64,000 nt of DNA from Dyella telluris. GTDB lineage: Bacteria; Pseudomonadota; Gammaproteobacteria; Xanthomonadales; Rhodanobacteraceae. Positions within the stretch are counted from its first letter, which is position 1; each line of letters begins with the position of its first letter. The stretch is taken from NCBI RefSeq assembly GCF_014297575.1, contig NZ_CP060412.1, positions 3,968,001 through 4,032,000 on the forward strand, written 5' to 3'. The position numbers and the translations under genes were made by a program. The notes below the pieces were generated by a model. That model saw nothing but the letters and a program-made list of their open reading frames with translations. It had not been told where the DNA came from and searched no databases. Shown one piece after another: positions 17,549-28,845 of this stretch.

Positions 17549-18487
17549 ATGGCGCTGACCCTGCACGCCGGGACACGCCTCCTGGTGGTGGCCCCGCACC
17601 CCGATGACGAATCCATTGCCACTGGCGAGCTGATCCAGCAGGTGCGCCAGGCCGGCGGCGAGGTGCAGATCCTTCTGTTGACCAATGGCGACAACAACCC
17701 CTGGCCGCAGCGCTGGGTGGAGCGTCGGCTCCGCATTGGTCCGGATGAGCGCCGTCGCTGGGGCGAGCGTCGCCGCAGCGAAGTGGCCCGCGCCCTGATC
17801 CAGCTGGGCGTGGACTCGCAGGCCCTGAGGCCACAGGGCTGGCCTGACATGGGTGTCACCGGTCGCCTGCGTGACGCGCTGGACGACAGCGTGGCGGTCA
17901 TTCGCGAGCGGCTGGAGGATTTCCGGCCGACACTGGTGGCACTGCCCGCGCTGGGTGATCACCACCCCGACCACAGTGCCGCCCATGTCTTGACCCGGCT
18001 GGCCGTGGCCCGCTGGAACGGCGAGGCGCCGCGGATGCTCTCCTTCCTGGTGCATGGCCATGAAGTGACCGGAGCGGGCAGGGTGAAGCTGGACTCCTCG
18101 GTGGCCCTTCACGTGAACAAGATGGCGGCGTTGGCCTGCCATGGCAGCCAGATGGCCTTGAGTGGCAAGCGCATGCGGCGCATGGCGGACCGGGCCGAGC
18201 GCTACCACTGGACCCCGGATGCGGCCGGTGCGGTGGAGTCGGCGGTGCTGCCCTGGCAGCCCTCGCCGCTGCTGCAGGGCTGGATGCACCTGACCATGGT
18301 GGATGCGGGTGGCGTCCGCCACTGGCCCTGGCGCGATGCCCCGCTGGCGATGGACGGGCAGGGGCGTCATGTCCTGCACGGGCTGGATCCGGCCGTGCAA
18401 GGCCCGCGTTTCGTGAAGCTGCACATGAACGTGCCATCCCCCTGGATTTTCGATCGCTGGGGTTGGTGCGAGCTGGGCAACGCCTGA
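17549..18487 (+). CDS. PIG-L family N-deacetylase
   Basis: A 312-residue zinc deacetylase-like protein. The metal-binding motif PHPDDE is at residues 16-21 and the second motif HHPDH at 138-142, both intact. PIG-L enzymes remove acetyl groups from N-acetylglucosamine-type moieties of lipids, mycothiol, bacillithiol or antibiotics. The ATG at 17549 follows a GGGAGG ribosome binding site that lies inside the end of the upstream glycosyltransferase gene; the open frame reaches a TTG at 17531 that would sit before that site. The C-terminal 90 residues beyond the catalytic fold (LLQGWMHLTMVDAGG onward) are not explained by the core family. Co-expression with a GT39-like enzyme suggests modification of a sugar on a lipid or polysaccharide. 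Confidence 0.85.
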   Translation: MALTLHAGTRLLVVAPHPDDESIATGELIQQVRQAGGEVQILLLTNGDNNPWPQRWVERRLRIGPDERRRWGERRRSEVARALIQLGVDSQALRPQGWPDMGVTGRLRDALDDSVAVIRERLEDFRPTLVALPALGDHHPDHSAAHVLTRLAVARWNGEAPRMLSFLVHGHEVTGAGRVKLDSSVALHVNKMAALACHGSQMALSGKRMRRMADRAERYHWTPDAAGAVESAVLPWQPSPLLQGWMHLTMVDAGGVRHWPWRDAPLAMDGQGRHVLHGLDPAVQGPRFVKLHMNVPSPWIFDRWGWCELGNA

Positions 18488-18607
18488 CCGGAGCCTCCGC
18501 AGAGGCATCTTCCGTCACAGTCCGTCGACATCTCGCTTGTCGCTGGGTCGTGGCGGTCGTTACGATGCGCGGGAGGGGCGTCGCATCGGCGGCGTGCAGG
18601 AGCGTTC

Positions 18608-18964
18608 ATGAATCCGGTCATTGCCGCCCGCCAGGGCATCATTTCGTTGAAGATCAAGGACGCGGCGTCGCTCTATAACGCCTATATGCCTTTTCTGAAG
18701 AGCGGAGGGCTGTTCGCGCCCACCGCCCAGAAGTACTCCCTGGGCGACGAGGTGGTGCTGCTGATCAACCTCACCGACGAAGGCGAGCGCCTGTCCGTGG
18801 CCGGCAAGGTGGTCTGGGTGACCCCCGTCGGTGCGCAGGGCAACCGCACGGCGGGCATCGGCGTGCAGTTCAACGAGTCCGTCGATGGCGAGGCCGCGCG
18901 CACACGCATCGAAAACATTCTCGCCGGTATGGCCGGTTCCGAGCGCCCCACGCACACCATGTGA
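18608..18964 (+). CDS. pilZ: Type IV pilus assembly protein PilZ
   Basis: A 118-residue single PilZ-domain protein. The arginine-rich RxxxR switch and the classical DxSxxG motif used for cyclic di-GMP binding are not present in recognisable form, as in the divergent PilZ proteins of Pseudomonas and Xanthomonas that act in pilus biogenesis through FimX and PilB. AGGAG lies a few bases before the ATG. In related genomes pilZ lies directly behind holB; here it is displaced by a two-gene insertion. It is the last gene before the nuo operon. Confidence 0.92.
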   Translation: MNPVIAARQGIISLKIKDAASLYNAYMPFLKSGGLFAPTAQKYSLGDEVVLLINLTDEGERLSVAGKVVWVTPVGAQGNRTAGIGVQFNESVDGEAARTRIENILAGMAGSERPTHTM

Positions 18965-19051
18965 CCTAGACCTTGGTCGGGTGCGTGCGCCATCCGCGCC
19001 ACAGGGCGCTCGCAAGCACTTGCAAATCGCCTTCCAATTACCGGTCAAGGC

Positions 19052-19079
19052 TTGTTGTTGTTAAGCGCGCTGATACAAT
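19052..19079 (+). promoter_or_regulatory. Candidate nuo operon promoter
   Basis: TTGTTG, a 16-base spacer and TACAAT, 168 bases before the nuoA GTG. The -10 box is good and the -35 weak. The leader after it contains a CCGACT/AGTCGG dyad. Confidence 0.5.
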
Positions 19080-19247
19080 GTCGCGATTCCCGACTCTGAT
19101 CGTGGAAAGTCGGACGTTCGCAGCTGCGCAAGCACCGTGATCGTGGTGCACAACCTTTGGCCCTCGCGGGCCTTGCCGAATCCAGTTCCGGACCGTTTCC
19201 CCGACGGTCACTGATGCGCCAATGAAGGCGCGGAGGTACGTTTTACC

Positions 19248-19594
19248 GTGCTTGCCGAATACTGGCCCATTCTGCTGTTCATCGGCGTCGCCGCCGGCCT
19301 TGGCGTGGTCTTGCTGGTCATTGGCCTCCTGGCCGGCCCGCGTCGCCCTGAATCGGAGAAGCTCTCGCCCTACGAGTGCGGCTTCGAAGCCTTCGAAGAC
19401 GCCCGCATGCGCTTCGACGTGCGGTACTACCTCCTGGCGATCCTGTTCATCATCTTCGATCTGGAAATCGCCTTCCTGTTCCCGTGGGCAGTGGTGTTCA
19501 CCAAGATCGGCCTTATCGCCCTGATCGAAATGGCGTTGTTCCTGCTGCTTCTGGTCATTGGCTTTGCTTACGTGTGGAAGAAGGGAGCACTGGA

Positions 19595-19604
<10 letters not shown>
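19248..19604 (+). CDS. nuoA: NADH-quinone oxidoreductase subunit A
   Basis: A 118-residue membrane subunit of complex I with three predicted helices. The loop [21 protein letters not shown] is the family signature and contains the cysteine of the quinone-site loop. It starts with GTG, preceded by GGAGGT. The frame overlaps nuoB by ten bases. It is the first of fourteen contiguous nuo genes, all in the order of the E. coli operon. Confidence 0.97.
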
Positions 19605-20152
<548 letters not shown>

Positions 20153-20170
20153 CAAAGGCGCAGTTGAGCC

Positions 20171-20899
20171 ATGACTGATACACCGATCAACTCGCTGGCC
20201 GAGCGCCTCGCCGCGCGATTCGGCGACACGCTGAAGATCAGCGTCGTCCGCAACGAAGTCACCGCCGAAGTGGCCGCCGCCGACCTGCTCGCCGTGGCCA
20301 CCGCGCTGCGCGACGAGGCACCGTTCCGTTTCGGCGTGCCCATCGACGTCTGCGGCATCGATTACATGAGCTACGGCCAGACCGAGTGGGATACCGAGAC
20401 CGTTTCCGGTACCGGCTTCTCGCGCGGTGTCGAAGGCGAGGCCATGGGCCGCTTCACGTGGTCCGACCGCCCGCGTCCGGACACGCTGCCGAACCGCTTC
20501 GCTTCCATCGTTCACCTGCTGTCGCTGGAGAACAACCAGCGCGTGCGCCTGCGCGTGTTCTGCGAAGACGACACGCTGCCGGTGGTGCCGTCGCTGACGG
20601 GTATCTACCCGGGCGTGAACTGGTTCGAGCGCGAGTCGTTCGACCTGTACGGCATCGTCTATGAAGGCCACCCGGACCTGCGCCGCATCCTCACCGACTA
20701 CGGTTTCGTCGGCCATCCGTTCCGCAAGGATTTCCCGCTGATCGGCAACGTCGAAGTGCGCTACGACCCCGAGCAGAAGCGAGTGGTGTACGAACCCGTG
20801 TCGATCGAACCGCGCGTGCTCGTGCCGCGCGTCATCCGTGACGACGCCGACCTGCTGCAGGCCAAGGCCGAGGCGGCCGACAACTGGCGGAATAACTGA
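20171..20899 (+). CDS. nuoC: NADH-quinone oxidoreductase subunit C
   Basis: A 242-residue 30-kDa-type subunit of the complex I peripheral arm. The conserved C-terminal block [20 protein letters not shown] and the RKDFPL segment are present. Here nuoC is a separate gene, two bases from nuoD, rather than the nuoCD fusion of E. coli. The frame is intact throughout. Confidence 0.96.
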   Translation: MTDTPINSLAERLAARFGDTLKISVVRNEVTAEVAAADLLAVATALRDEAPFRFGVPIDVCGIDYMSYGQTEWDTETVSGTGFSRGVEGEAMGRFTWSDRPRPDTLPNRFASIVHLLSLENNQRVRLRVFCEDDTLPVVPSLTGIYPGVNWFERESFDLYGIVYEGHPDLRRILTDYGFVGHPFRKDFPLIGNVEVRYDPEQKRVVYEPVSIEPRVLVPRVIRDDADLLQAKAEAADNWRNN

Positions 20900-20901
20900 T
20901 C

Positions 20902-22155
20902 ATGCAAGAGATCCGCAATTACACGATGAACTTCGGCCCGCAGCATCCTGCTGCGCACGGCGTGCTGCGCCTGGTGCTGGAGATGGACGGCGAAACCATC
21001 GTCCGCGCCGACCCGCACGTGGGCCTGCTTCACCGCGGCACCGAGAAGCTGGCCGAGTCCAAGCCGTTCAACCAGTCGATCGGCTACATGGATCGTCTCG
21101 ACTACGTGTCGATGATGTGCAACGAGCACGCCTACGTGCGCGCCATCGAAACCCTCATGGGTATCGAGGTGCCGGAGCGTGCCCAGTACATCCGCACCAT
21201 GTTCGACGAGATCACCCGCATCCTGAACCACCTCATGTGGATCGGTTCCAACGCGCTCGACCTGGGTGCGATGGCGGTGTTCCTGTACGCGTTCCGTGAG
21301 CGCGAGGAATTGATGGACGTCTATGAGGCGGTGTCGGGCGCGCGCATGCACGCGACCTACTACCGTCCGGGTGGCGTCTACCGCGACCTGCCGGACCACA
21401 TGTCGCAGTACCGCGAGTCGCCCTGGCACAAGGGCAAGGACCTCAAGCGCCTCAACAGCTGGCGCGAAGGCTCCATGCTCGACTACCTGGAAGCGTTCAC
21501 CAACGACTTCCCGACCAAGGTGGACGAGTACGAGGAACTGCTCACCAACAACCGCATCTGGAAGCAGCGTACCGTCGGCATCGGCGTCATTCCGCCGGAA
21601 AAGGCCCAGGCCTGGGGCATGACGGGCGTGATGCTGCGCGGCTCGGGCATTGCCTGGGATCTGCGCAAGAAGCAGCCGTACGCCAAGTACGCCGAGGTGG
21701 ATTTCGACATCCCGGTGGGCGTGGGCGGCGACTGCTACGACCGTTACCTGGTCCGCGTGGAAGAGATGCGCCAGTCCAACCGCATCATCCAGCAGTGCGT
21801 GAAGTGGCTGAAGGCCAACCCGGGCCCGGTCATCGTGCAGAACTACAAGGTCGCTCCGCCTCATCGTGAAAACATGAAGGAGGACATGGAAGCGCTGATC
21901 CACCACTTCAAGCTCTTTACCGAGGGCTATGGCGTACCGGCCGGCGAAACCTACGCCGCCGTGGAAGCGCCGAAGGGCGAGTTCGGTTGCTACCTGGTCT
22001 CCGACGGTGCGAACAAGCCGTTCCGCGTGCACCTGCGTGCCCCGGGTTTTGCCCATCTTTCGTCGATGGACGCCATCGTGCGTGGCCACATGCTGGCCGA
22101 CGTGGTGGCGATGATCGGTACCTATGACCTCGTGTTCGGCGAAGTCGATCGCTGA
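20902..22155 (+). CDS. nuoD: NADH-quinone oxidoreductase subunit D
   Basis: A 417-residue 49-kDa-type subunit that forms, with NuoB, the quinone-binding pocket; it is related to the large subunit of NiFe hydrogenases. [18 protein letters not shown] at the N-terminus and HRGTEKLAE, then [14 protein letters not shown] and [35 protein letters not shown] at the end, are diagnostic. It is encoded separately from nuoC and is followed 18 bases later by nuoE. Confidence 0.97.
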   Translation: MQEIRNYTMNFGPQHPAAHGVLRLVLEMDGETIVRADPHVGLLHRGTEKLAESKPFNQSIGYMDRLDYVSMMCNEHAYVRAIETLMGIEVPERAQYIRTMFDEITRILNHLMWIGSNALDLGAMAVFLYAFREREELMDVYEAVSGARMHATYYRPGGVYRDLPDHMSQYRESPWHKGKDLKRLNSWREGSMLDYLEAFTNDFPTKVDEYEELLTNNRIWKQRTVGIGVIPPEKAQAWGMTGVMLRGSGIAWDLRKKQPYAKYAEVDFDIPVGVGGDCYDRYLVRVEEMRQSNRIIQQCVKWLKANPGPVIVQNYKVAPPHRENMKEDMEALIHHFKLFTEGYGVPAGETYAAVEAPKGEFGCYLVSDGANKPFRVHLRAPGFAHLSSMDAIVRGHMLADVVAMIGTYDLVFGEVDR

Positions 22156-22173
22156 GCCCGGAGGAAAGCACAC

Positions 22174-22701
22174 ATGAAAGCCACCGGAAATTACGAGCAG
22201 GTCAAGAACGTCGACCCGCTCGTCGTACTCACTGAACACACTCGTCATCACATCGAAGAGTGGGTTGCCCGTTTTCCTGCCGACCGCAAGCGTTCGGCGC
22301 TGATCCAGTCGCTGTTCGCCGCGCAGGAACAGAACCAGGGCTTCCTCACCGACGAGTTGATCACGGCCGTTGCCAAGTACCTCGACCTGCCTGCCGTGTG
22401 GGCCTACGAGGTTGCCAGCTTCTACTCGATGCTCGAGACCAAGCCGGTCGGCCGCAACAACGTCGCCATCTGCACCAACATCTCCTGCTGGCTCAACGGC
22501 GCGGAAGACCTGGTGAAACATTGCGAGCAGAAACTGGGCATCAAGCTCGGTGAAAGCACCGCCGATGGCCGCGTGTACCTCAAGCGCGAAGAAGAATGCA
22601 TCGCCGCCTGCGCCAGCGCGCCGGCGATGACCGTCAATGGTCACTACCACGAGCGTCTGTCGATCCAGAAGATCGACGAGATTCTCGACGGTCTCAAGTA
22701 A
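22174..22701 (+). CDS. nuoE: NADH-quinone oxidoreductase subunit E
   Basis: A 175-residue thioredoxin-fold subunit of the NADH-dehydrogenase module. The four cysteines of the [2Fe-2S] cluster N1a are Cys100, Cys105, Cys142 and Cys146. A GGAGGAAAG-type ribosome binding site precedes the ATG. It pairs with NuoF, encoded twelve bases downstream. Confidence 0.97.
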   Translation: MKATGNYEQVKNVDPLVVLTEHTRHHIEEWVARFPADRKRSALIQSLFAAQEQNQGFLTDELITAVAKYLDLPAVWAYEVASFYSMLETKPVGRNNVAICTNISCWLNGAEDLVKHCEQKLGIKLGESTADGRVYLKREEECIAACASAPAMTVNGHYHERLSIQKIDEILDGLK

Positions 22702-22713
22702 GGGCAGGGCGAC

Positions 22714-24024
22714 ATGGCTTACGGACCCGCACCCAAAGAACATCAGGTTGTCTACACCACGCTGCATTTCGACAAGCCGTGGGCGATGGACAGCTACCTC
22801 CAGGTCGGTGGTTATGAAGCGTGGAAGAAGATCCTCGCCGAGAAGCCCGATCCGAACACGCTGATCGAAGAGATCAAGAAGTCGAACCTGCGCGGCCGTG
22901 GCGGCGCGGGCTTCCCGACCGGCCTGAAGTGGTCCTTCATGCCCAAGGGCGACATGCAGAAGTACATCCTCTGCAACTCCGACGAGTCGGAGCCGGGCAC
23001 CTGCAAGGACCGCGACATCCTGCGCTTCAACCCGCATGCGGTGATCGAAGGCATGGCCATTGCGTGCTACTGCACGGGCTCGACCGTTGCCTACAACTAC
23101 CTGCGTGGCGAGTTCCATCACGAGCCGTTCGAGCACTTCGAAGAGGCACTGAAGGAAGCGTATGCCGCCGGCCTGCTGGGCAAGAACATCCAGGGCACCG
23201 GCCTGAACGTGGACATCTATGGTGCCCTCGGCGCCGGCGCTTACATCTGCGGCGAAGAAACCGCGCTGATGGAATCGCTGGAAGGCAAGAAGGGCCAGCC
23301 GCGCTTCAAGCCGCCGTTCCCGGCCAATTTCGGCCTGTACGGCAAGCCCAGCACCATCAACAACACCGAAACCTACGCCTCGGTGCCGGCCATCCTGCGC
23401 AAGGGTGCCGACTGGTTCCTGGCGCAGAGCAAGACCAAGAACGGTGGCCCGAAGATCTTCTCGGTCTCCGGTTGCGTGCAGAAGGGCGGCAACTTCGAAG
23501 TGCCGCTGGGCACCACCTTCGACGAGCTGCTGGAAATGGCCGGTGGCCTGCGTCCGGGCCGCACGCTGAAGGGTGCCGTGCCGGGTGGCGTGTCCATGCC
23601 GGTGCTGCGTGCCGAACAGCTCAAGGGCCTGCCGTTCGACTACGACACCCTGCGTGATCTCAAGACGGGCCTCGGCTCGGGCGCCATCGTGGTGCTCGAC
23701 GACACCGTCTGCACGGTCCGCTTCACCCGCCGCATCTCGCAGTTCTTCCACAAGGAAAGCTGCGGCCAGTGCACCCCGTGCCGCGAAGGCACCGGCTGGA
23801 TGCACCGCGTGCTGGATCGCATCGTGGAAGGCAAAGGCACGATGGACGACCTGCACCGCCTCAAGGCCATTGCCGGCCAGATCGAAGGCCACACCATCTG
23901 CGCGTTCGGCGAAGCCGCCGCGTGGCCGGTGCAGGGCTTCCTGCGCCAGTTCTGGGATGAATTTGAGTACTACATCGTCAATGGTCGCTCCATTGTCGAC
24001 GACAAGCTTGGAGCCGCCGCATGA
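22714..24024 (+). CDS. nuoF: NADH-quinone oxidoreductase subunit F
   Basis: A 436-residue subunit where NADH is oxidised by FMN. The glycine-rich NADH/FMN site [10 protein letters not shown] is at residues 61-70; [16 protein letters not shown] follows; the [4Fe-4S] cluster N3 cysteines are in [12 protein letters not shown] (about residues 349-360) with the fourth in HTICAFGEA. Its stop overlaps the nuoG start by four bases. Confidence 0.97.
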   Translation: MAYGPAPKEHQVVYTTLHFDKPWAMDSYLQVGGYEAWKKILAEKPDPNTLIEEIKKSNLRGRGGAGFPTGLKWSFMPKGDMQKYILCNSDESEPGTCKDRDILRFNPHAVIEGMAIACYCTGSTVAYNYLRGEFHHEPFEHFEEALKEAYAAGLLGKNIQGTGLNVDIYGALGAGAYICGEETALMESLEGKKGQPRFKPPFPANFGLYGKPSTINNTETYASVPAILRKGADWFLAQSKTKNGGPKIFSVSGCVQKGGNFEVPLGTTFDELLEMAGGLRPGRTLKGAVPGGVSMPVLRAEQLKGLPFDYDTLRDLKTGLGSGAIVVLDDTVCTVRFTRRISQFFHKESCGQCTPCREGTGWMHRVLDRIVEGKGTMDDLHRLKAIAGQIEGHTICAFGEAAAWPVQGFLRQFWDEFEYYIVNGRSIVDDKLGAAA

Positions 24025-26342
24025 GTGCGCAGCCCACTACGCCAAATCTTGACCTGATCAACATCGAGGTCGATGGCAAGCCCACGCAGATCCGCAAGGG
24101 CGCCATGATCATCGAGGCGGCCGATGCCATCGGCATCAACATCCCGCGCTTCTGCTACCACCGCAAGCTTCCCATCGCCGCCAACTGCCGCATGTGCCTG
24201 GTGGAAGTGGAAATGGGCGGCAAGCCCATGCCGAAGCCGCAGCCGGCCTGCGCCACGCCGGTGGCCGAAGGCATGAAGGTGAAGACCCGCACCGACGTCG
24301 CCCTGAAGTATCAGAAGGACGTCATGGAGTTCCTGCTGATCAACCACCCGCTGGATTGCCCGATCTGCGATCAGGGCGGCGAGTGCGAACTGCAGGACGT
24401 GGCGCTGGGCTACGGCCGCAGCGTGTCGCGCTACACCGAGCGCAAGCGCACCATTGCGGACGAGAACCTCGGCCCGCTGGTCGCCACCGAGATGACGCGC
24501 TGCATCCAGTGCACGCGCTGCGTGCGCTTCACCAGCGAAATCGCCGGCACCTACGAGCTTGGCGGCATGAGCCGTGGTGACAACCTGCAGATCGGCACCT
24601 ACATCGGCAAGACGATCGAGACGGAGCTTTCGGGCAACATCATCGACGTCTGCCCGGTGGGCGCGCTCACCAACAAGCCGTTCCAGTTCCAGGCCCGCGC
24701 CTGGGAGCTGGTGGCCAAGCCGTCCGTGGCTTACCACGATGCGCTGGGCTCCAACCTGTGGCTGCACACGCGCCGCGGCGAAGTGCTGCGCACGGTGCCG
24801 CGCGACAACGAATCGATCAACGAGTGCTGGCTGTCCGATCGCGATCGCTACAGCCACCAGGGCCTGTACGCGGCTGACCGCGTCAGCGCCCCGCAGGTCA
24901 AGCGCAACGGCCAGTGGATTTCCACCACGTGGGAAGACGCACTGGGCGCCGCCGCCGAAGCACTGAAGACCGTGCCGGGCAGCGACCTGGGCGTGCTGGT
25001 GCATCCGGCCACGACCAGCGAAGAAGGCGACGTGCTGGTTCGCCTGGCCCGTGGCCTGGGCAGCGCCCACGTCGATCACCGCGTGCGCCAGCTCGACTTC
25101 GCCGACAACGCGATTGCCAAGCCGTTTGGCAAGCCGGTGGCCGAGCTCGACAAGTTGAAGGCGGCGCTGCTGGTCGGTTCCGACCTGCGCCATGAACTGC
25201 CGCTGGTCAATCACCGCATCCACCAGGCGGTGAAGAAGGGCGCCAAGGTTTACGCCGTGAACCCGGCGAGCTTCGACTTCAACTACAAGCTGGCCGGCGA
25301 AGCCATCGTGGCGCCGCAGGCGTTGGTCGATGCGCTGCTCGCGCTGGCCAAGGCCGCTGTCGAGGCAGGTGCTGCGGCACCGGCCGCGCTGGCCGATGCC
25401 ATCAACGGTGCCGCCTCCGACCAGGGTGACAAGGACGCCATCGCTCAGCTGAAGAGCGGCAGTGCCGTGGTCATCCTTGGCGAAGCTGCTGTCACGCATC
25501 CGCAGGCCTCGTGGCTGCGTGCCGTGGCGCAGTTCATCGCGCAGGCCACCGGTGCGGGCTACAACGAACTGCCGGTCGGTGCCAACGCCGTGGGCCTGGG
25601 CCGTGTCGGCGTGCTGCCGGGCAATGGCGGCCTCGATGCGCAGGCCATGCTGGCCCAGCCGCGCAAGGCTTACGTGCTGTACGGCGTGGAGCCGCAGGAC
25701 GTGGCCGATGGTGCCGCCTTCCTGAAGGCGCTCAAGGGCGCACAGAAGGTGGTCGCGTTCTCCGCCTACGCCAGCGATGCGCTGCGCGAAGCGGCCGACG
25801 TGATCCTGCCGATCGGCCTGCTGCCGGAAATCGACGGCACGCTGGTGAACGTCGATGGCCTGTCGCAGAGCGTCGCCGCCGGTGCCAAGGCACCGGGCGA
25901 GGCTCGTCCGGGCTGGAAGGTGCTGCGTGCACTCGGCGGCGTTCTCAATATGGCCGGTTTCGAGTTCGACGACCTGGCCGGCCTGCGTGAAGGCATCAGC
26001 GAGCGTGCGCACACCGCGCGTGCCGAGCTGGCGTCGCGCCCGGCCACCGGTGGCGTCAGCCGCCTGGCTACCTGGCCGATCTACCGCACCGATGCCGTGC
26101 TCCGTCGCGCCACCGCGCTCAGCAAGCACCCGCTCAACCGTGCGCCGGCCGTCCGCGTCAATGCGGATGAAGCCAAGCGACTGGGCCTGGGCGAGGGCGA
26201 TGCCGTGCGCGTTGCCGATGCGGTGCTGCCCCTGGTGATCGACGTGACCGTGCCCGATGGCGCGGCGTGGATCGAAGCTGCACACGACGACACTGTCACG
26301 CTGCCCCCGTACGGCGCAGCCCTCACCCTGAGCAAGGCGTAA
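24021..26342 (+). CDS. nuoG: NADH-quinone oxidoreductase subunit G
   Basis: A 773-residue subunit that carries an N-terminal chain of iron-sulphur clusters and a molybdopterin-oxidoreductase-like C-terminal domain without cofactor. The [2Fe-2S] cysteines (CYHRK, CRMC), the His/Cys cluster region [14 protein letters not shown] and the CIQCTRC segment are present. The extra CxxC motif for cluster N7 found in the 908-residue E. coli protein is not seen; the equivalent stretch reads [14 protein letters not shown]. The protein is therefore of the shorter type without N7. The final third is unusually rich in Ala and Gly but shows no break. Confidence 0.96.
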   Translation: MSAQPTTPNLDLINIEVDGKPTQIRKGAMIIEAADAIGINIPRFCYHRKLPIAANCRMCLVEVEMGGKPMPKPQPACATPVAEGMKVKTRTDVALKYQKDVMEFLLINHPLDCPICDQGGECELQDVALGYGRSVSRYTERKRTIADENLGPLVATEMTRCIQCTRCVRFTSEIAGTYELGGMSRGDNLQIGTYIGKTIETELSGNIIDVCPVGALTNKPFQFQARAWELVAKPSVAYHDALGSNLWLHTRRGEVLRTVPRDNESINECWLSDRDRYSHQGLYAADRVSAPQVKRNGQWISTTWEDALGAAAEALKTVPGSDLGVLVHPATTSEEGDVLVRLARGLGSAHVDHRVRQLDFADNAIAKPFGKPVAELDKLKAALLVGSDLRHELPLVNHRIHQAVKKGAKVYAVNPASFDFNYKLAGEAIVAPQALVDALLALAKAAVEAGAAAPAALADAINGAASDQGDKDAIAQLKSGSAVVILGEAAVTHPQASWLRAVAQFIAQATGAGYNELPVGANAVGLGRVGVLPGNGGLDAQAMLAQPRKAYVLYGVEPQDVADGAAFLKALKGAQKVVAFSAYASDALREAADVILPIGLLPEIDGTLVNVDGLSQSVAAGAKAPGEARPGWKVLRALGGVLNMAGFEFDDLAGLREGISERAHTARAELASRPATGGVSRLATWPIYRTDAVLRRATALSKHPLNRAPAVRVNADEAKRLGLGEGDAVRVADAVLPLVIDVTVPDGAAWIEAAHDDTVTLPPYGAALTLSKA

Positions 26343-26346
26343 GCAC

Positions 26347-27375
26347 ATGGTCGATCAGCTTATCAATCAGCTCGGCCTGCCGATCATCTACATCCTGTGC
26401 ATCGTCCTGCCGCTGGTGATCACGGTGGCGCTGTACGTGTGGTGGGAGCGCAAGGTTCTCGGCTGGATGCACGTCCGCATGGGACCCAACAAGGTCGGTC
26501 CCTTCGGTCTGCTGCAGGCCTTCGCCGACGTCACCAAGCTGTTGCTGAAGGAAGTGATCCTTCCGACCAGCGCGAACAAGGTGCTGTACTACCTCGCACC
26601 GCTGATCGCACTGGTCCCGGCGCTGGCCGCCTGGGCAGTGATTCCGTTCAACGACAAGCTGGTGCTGGCCAACGTCAATGCTGGCCTGCTGTACCTGCTG
26701 GCGATGACCTCGCTGGGCGTGTACGGCATCATCCTCGCCGGCTGGGCCTCCAACTCGCGTTACGCGCTGCTGGGTGCCATGCGTTCGGCCGCCCAGGTGA
26801 TCTCGTACGAGCTGGCCATGGGCCTGTGCCTGGTGTGCGTGCTGGTGCTGGCCGGTTCGCTGAACCTCACCGACATCGTGCATGCCCAGGCCGGTACGAA
26901 GGGCATCTTCGAGTGGTTCATGTGGCCGCTGCTGCCGGTCTTCGTCATCTACTTCATCTCGGGCGTGGCCGAAACCAACCGTGCGCCGTTCGACGTGGCG
27001 GAAGGTGAATCGGAAATCGTCGCGGGTTTCCACGTGGAATACTCCGGCTCGGCCTTCGCGCTGTTCTTCCTGGCCGAATACGCCAACATGATCCTGGTCA
27101 GCTTCCTGGCCTCGATCCTGTTCATGGGCGGCTGGCTGTCGCCGTTCCCGGCCTCGTGGGGCTTCCTGGGGCACGACAGCATCCTGTGGCTGTTCGTCAA
27201 GGTGTTCGTGTTCGCGTTCCTCTTCCTGTGGTTCCGCGCCAGCTTCCCGCGCTACCGCTATGACCAGATCATGCGTCTGGGCTGGAAGGTATTCATTCCC
27301 ATCACCATCGTCTGGGTCCTCGTCGCCGGCTGCATGAAGTACTTCGGCTGGGTCACCGTCGGCACGGGAGGCTGA
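26347..27375 (+). CDS. nuoH: NADH-quinone oxidoreductase subunit H
   Basis: A 342-residue membrane subunit with about eight helices that joins the peripheral arm to the proton-pumping arm and lines the quinone channel. The signatures [21 protein letters not shown] near residue 30 and [27 protein letters not shown] near residue 205 are intact. It is four bases behind nuoG and eight before nuoI. Confidence 0.97.
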   Translation: MVDQLINQLGLPIIYILCIVLPLVITVALYVWWERKVLGWMHVRMGPNKVGPFGLLQAFADVTKLLLKEVILPTSANKVLYYLAPLIALVPALAAWAVIPFNDKLVLANVNAGLLYLLAMTSLGVYGIILAGWASNSRYALLGAMRSAAQVISYELAMGLCLVCVLVLAGSLNLTDIVHAQAGTKGIFEWFMWPLLPVFVIYFISGVAETNRAPFDVAEGESEIVAGFHVEYSGSAFALFFLAEYANMILVSFLASILFMGGWLSPFPASWGFLGHDSILWLFVKVFVFAFLFLWFRASFPRYRYDQIMRLGWKVFIPITIVWVLVAGCMKYFGWVTVGTGG

Positions 27376-27383
27376 AGAAAACC

Positions 27384-27875
27384 ATGTCCCGCGTAACTCA
27401 CTATTTCAAAAGCCTGCTGCTCATCGAGCTGTTCAAGGGCCTGGGCCTGACCATGCGTTACATGTTCAGCCCCAAGTACACGATGCGCTACCCGATGGAG
27501 CACATCCCCAAGTCCAACCGTTTCCGTGGCCTGCATGCCCTGCGTCGCTACGCCAACGGCGAAGAGCGTTGCATCGCGTGCAAGCTGTGCGAGGCGGTGT
27601 GCCCGGCACTGGCCATCACCATCGACTCGGCTCCGCGTGAAAGCGACGGCCAGCGCCGCACGACGCGCTACGACATCGACCTGTTCAAGTGCATCTTCTG
27701 CGGTTTCTGCGAAGAGAGCTGCCCGGTGGACTCGATCGTCGAAACGCACATCCACGAGTACCACTTCGAGCAGCGTGGCGAGAACGTGGTGACCAAGCCG
27801 CAGCTGCTCGCCATCGGCGATCGCTTCGAGCAGGACATCGCAGCCGCCCGCGCTCAAGACGCCGCGTATCGTTGA
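27384..27875 (+). CDS. nuoI: NADH-quinone oxidoreductase subunit I
   Basis: A 163-residue ferredoxin-like subunit with two [4Fe-4S] clusters, N6a and N6b. The two motifs are Cys63-66-69-73 and Cys103-106-109-113. The N-terminal amphipathic part ([13 protein letters not shown]) matches the membrane-surface helix of the family. Confidence 0.97.
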   Translation: MSRVTHYFKSLLLIELFKGLGLTMRYMFSPKYTMRYPMEHIPKSNRFRGLHALRRYANGEERCIACKLCEAVCPALAITIDSAPRESDGQRRTTRYDIDLFKCIFCGFCEESCPVDSIVETHIHEYHFEQRGENVVTKPQLLAIGDRFEQDIAAARAQDAAYR

Positions 27876-27885
27876 GGACACTACC

Positions 27886-28539
27886 GTGATTGATTCGTCT
27901 GTGTTCCAACTCGTTTGTTTCTACGCCTTCGCCGCGGTCACTGTGATCGCCGCGCTGGGCGTGATCACCCTGCGCAACTCGGTGCATGCCGTGCTGTCGC
28001 TGGTGCTCACCTTCTTCAGCACGGCCTGCATCTGGCTGCTGGCCGAAGCGGAGTTCCTCGCCATCGCGCTCATCGTGGTCTACGTCGGTGCAGTGATGGT
28101 GCTGTTCCTGTTCGTGGTGATGATGCTGGACATCAAGCAGGAGCAGGTGAGGGAAGGCTTCATCAAGTACCTGCCGGTGGGCATCATCGTGGCCCTGGTC
28201 ATGCTGGCCGAAATGCTTGCCCTGATTGGCGTAAATGCCATGCACACGCAGGTGCTGGGTGCCGATCCGGCCGCGGCCGCCGGCATGTCCAACACCGCCT
28301 GGCTGGGTAGCGCGCTTTATACGCAGTTCCTGTTGCCGTTCGAGATCGCTGCGCTGATCCTGACGGTGGGCGTGGTGGCTGCCGTGGTGCTGACCGTGCG
28401 TCATCGCACCGGCGTGCGCCATCAGCAGGCGTCCCAGCAGGTCGCCGTCAATGCACGTGACCGCATCCGCGTGGTGAAGATGGCGGCTGAAGTCCCCGTC
28501 GCACCGCAGCCGGCAGAAGGCAAGGAGAACACCCCATGA
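27886..28539 (+). CDS. nuoJ: NADH-quinone oxidoreductase subunit J
   Basis: A 217-residue membrane subunit with five predicted helices. The core [47 protein letters not shown] is the family signature. It starts with GTG at 27886. The C-terminal 45 residues after the last helix form a charged cytoplasmic tail. It overlaps nuoK by four bases. Confidence 0.96.
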   Translation: MIDSSVFQLVCFYAFAAVTVIAALGVITLRNSVHAVLSLVLTFFSTACIWLLAEAEFLAIALIVVYVGAVMVLFLFVVMMLDIKQEQVREGFIKYLPVGIIVALVMLAEMLALIGVNAMHTQVLGADPAAAAGMSNTAWLGSALYTQFLLPFEIAALILTVGVVAAVVLTVRHRTGVRHQQASQQVAVNARDRIRVVKMAAEVPVAPQPAEGKENTP

Positions 28540-28841
28540 TCACGCTTTCGCACTTCATCGTGCTCGGCGCGGTGCTGTTCTGCATCGCCCTGGCCAGTCT
28601 CTTCATCAACCGCAAGAACGTCATCGTGTTGCTGATGTCGATCGAGCTGATGCTGCTGGCGGTGAACATCAACTTCGTCGCGTTCTCGCGTTTCAATACC
28701 GACGTGGCGGGGCAGGTGTTCGTGTTCTTCATCCTCACCGTGGCTGCGGCGGAAACCGCCATCGGCCTGGCGATCCTGGTTCTGCTGTTCCGTAACCGCA
28801 GCACCATCAACGTCGCCGAAATCGACAGCATGAAGGGCTGA
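28536..28841 (+). CDS. nuoK: NADH-quinone oxidoreductase subunit K
   Basis: A 101-residue membrane subunit with three helices, homologous to Mrp antiporter subunit C. The conserved glutamates in the [17 protein letters not shown] and [17 protein letters not shown] stretches, needed for proton transfer in E. coli, are in place. It overlaps nuoJ by four bases and is four bases from nuoL. Confidence 0.97.
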   Translation: MITLSHFIVLGAVLFCIALASLFINRKNVIVLLMSIELMLLAVNINFVAFSRFNTDVAGQVFVFFILTVAAAETAIGLAILVLLFRNRSTINVAEIDSMKG

Positions 28842-28845
28842 CCCG

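Noticed and set aside
19051..19062. TTG triplet run considered as a microsatellite
   Set aside because: Only about four triplets long and overlapping the candidate -35 of the nuo promoter; no sign of slippage relevance.
20761..23892. Very long minus-strand open frame (over 1,000 codons) across nuoC-nuoF
   Set aside because: It is antisense to four clear nuo genes and is the usual mirror frame produced by high third-position GC. The translation has no family resemblance and low-complexity composition.
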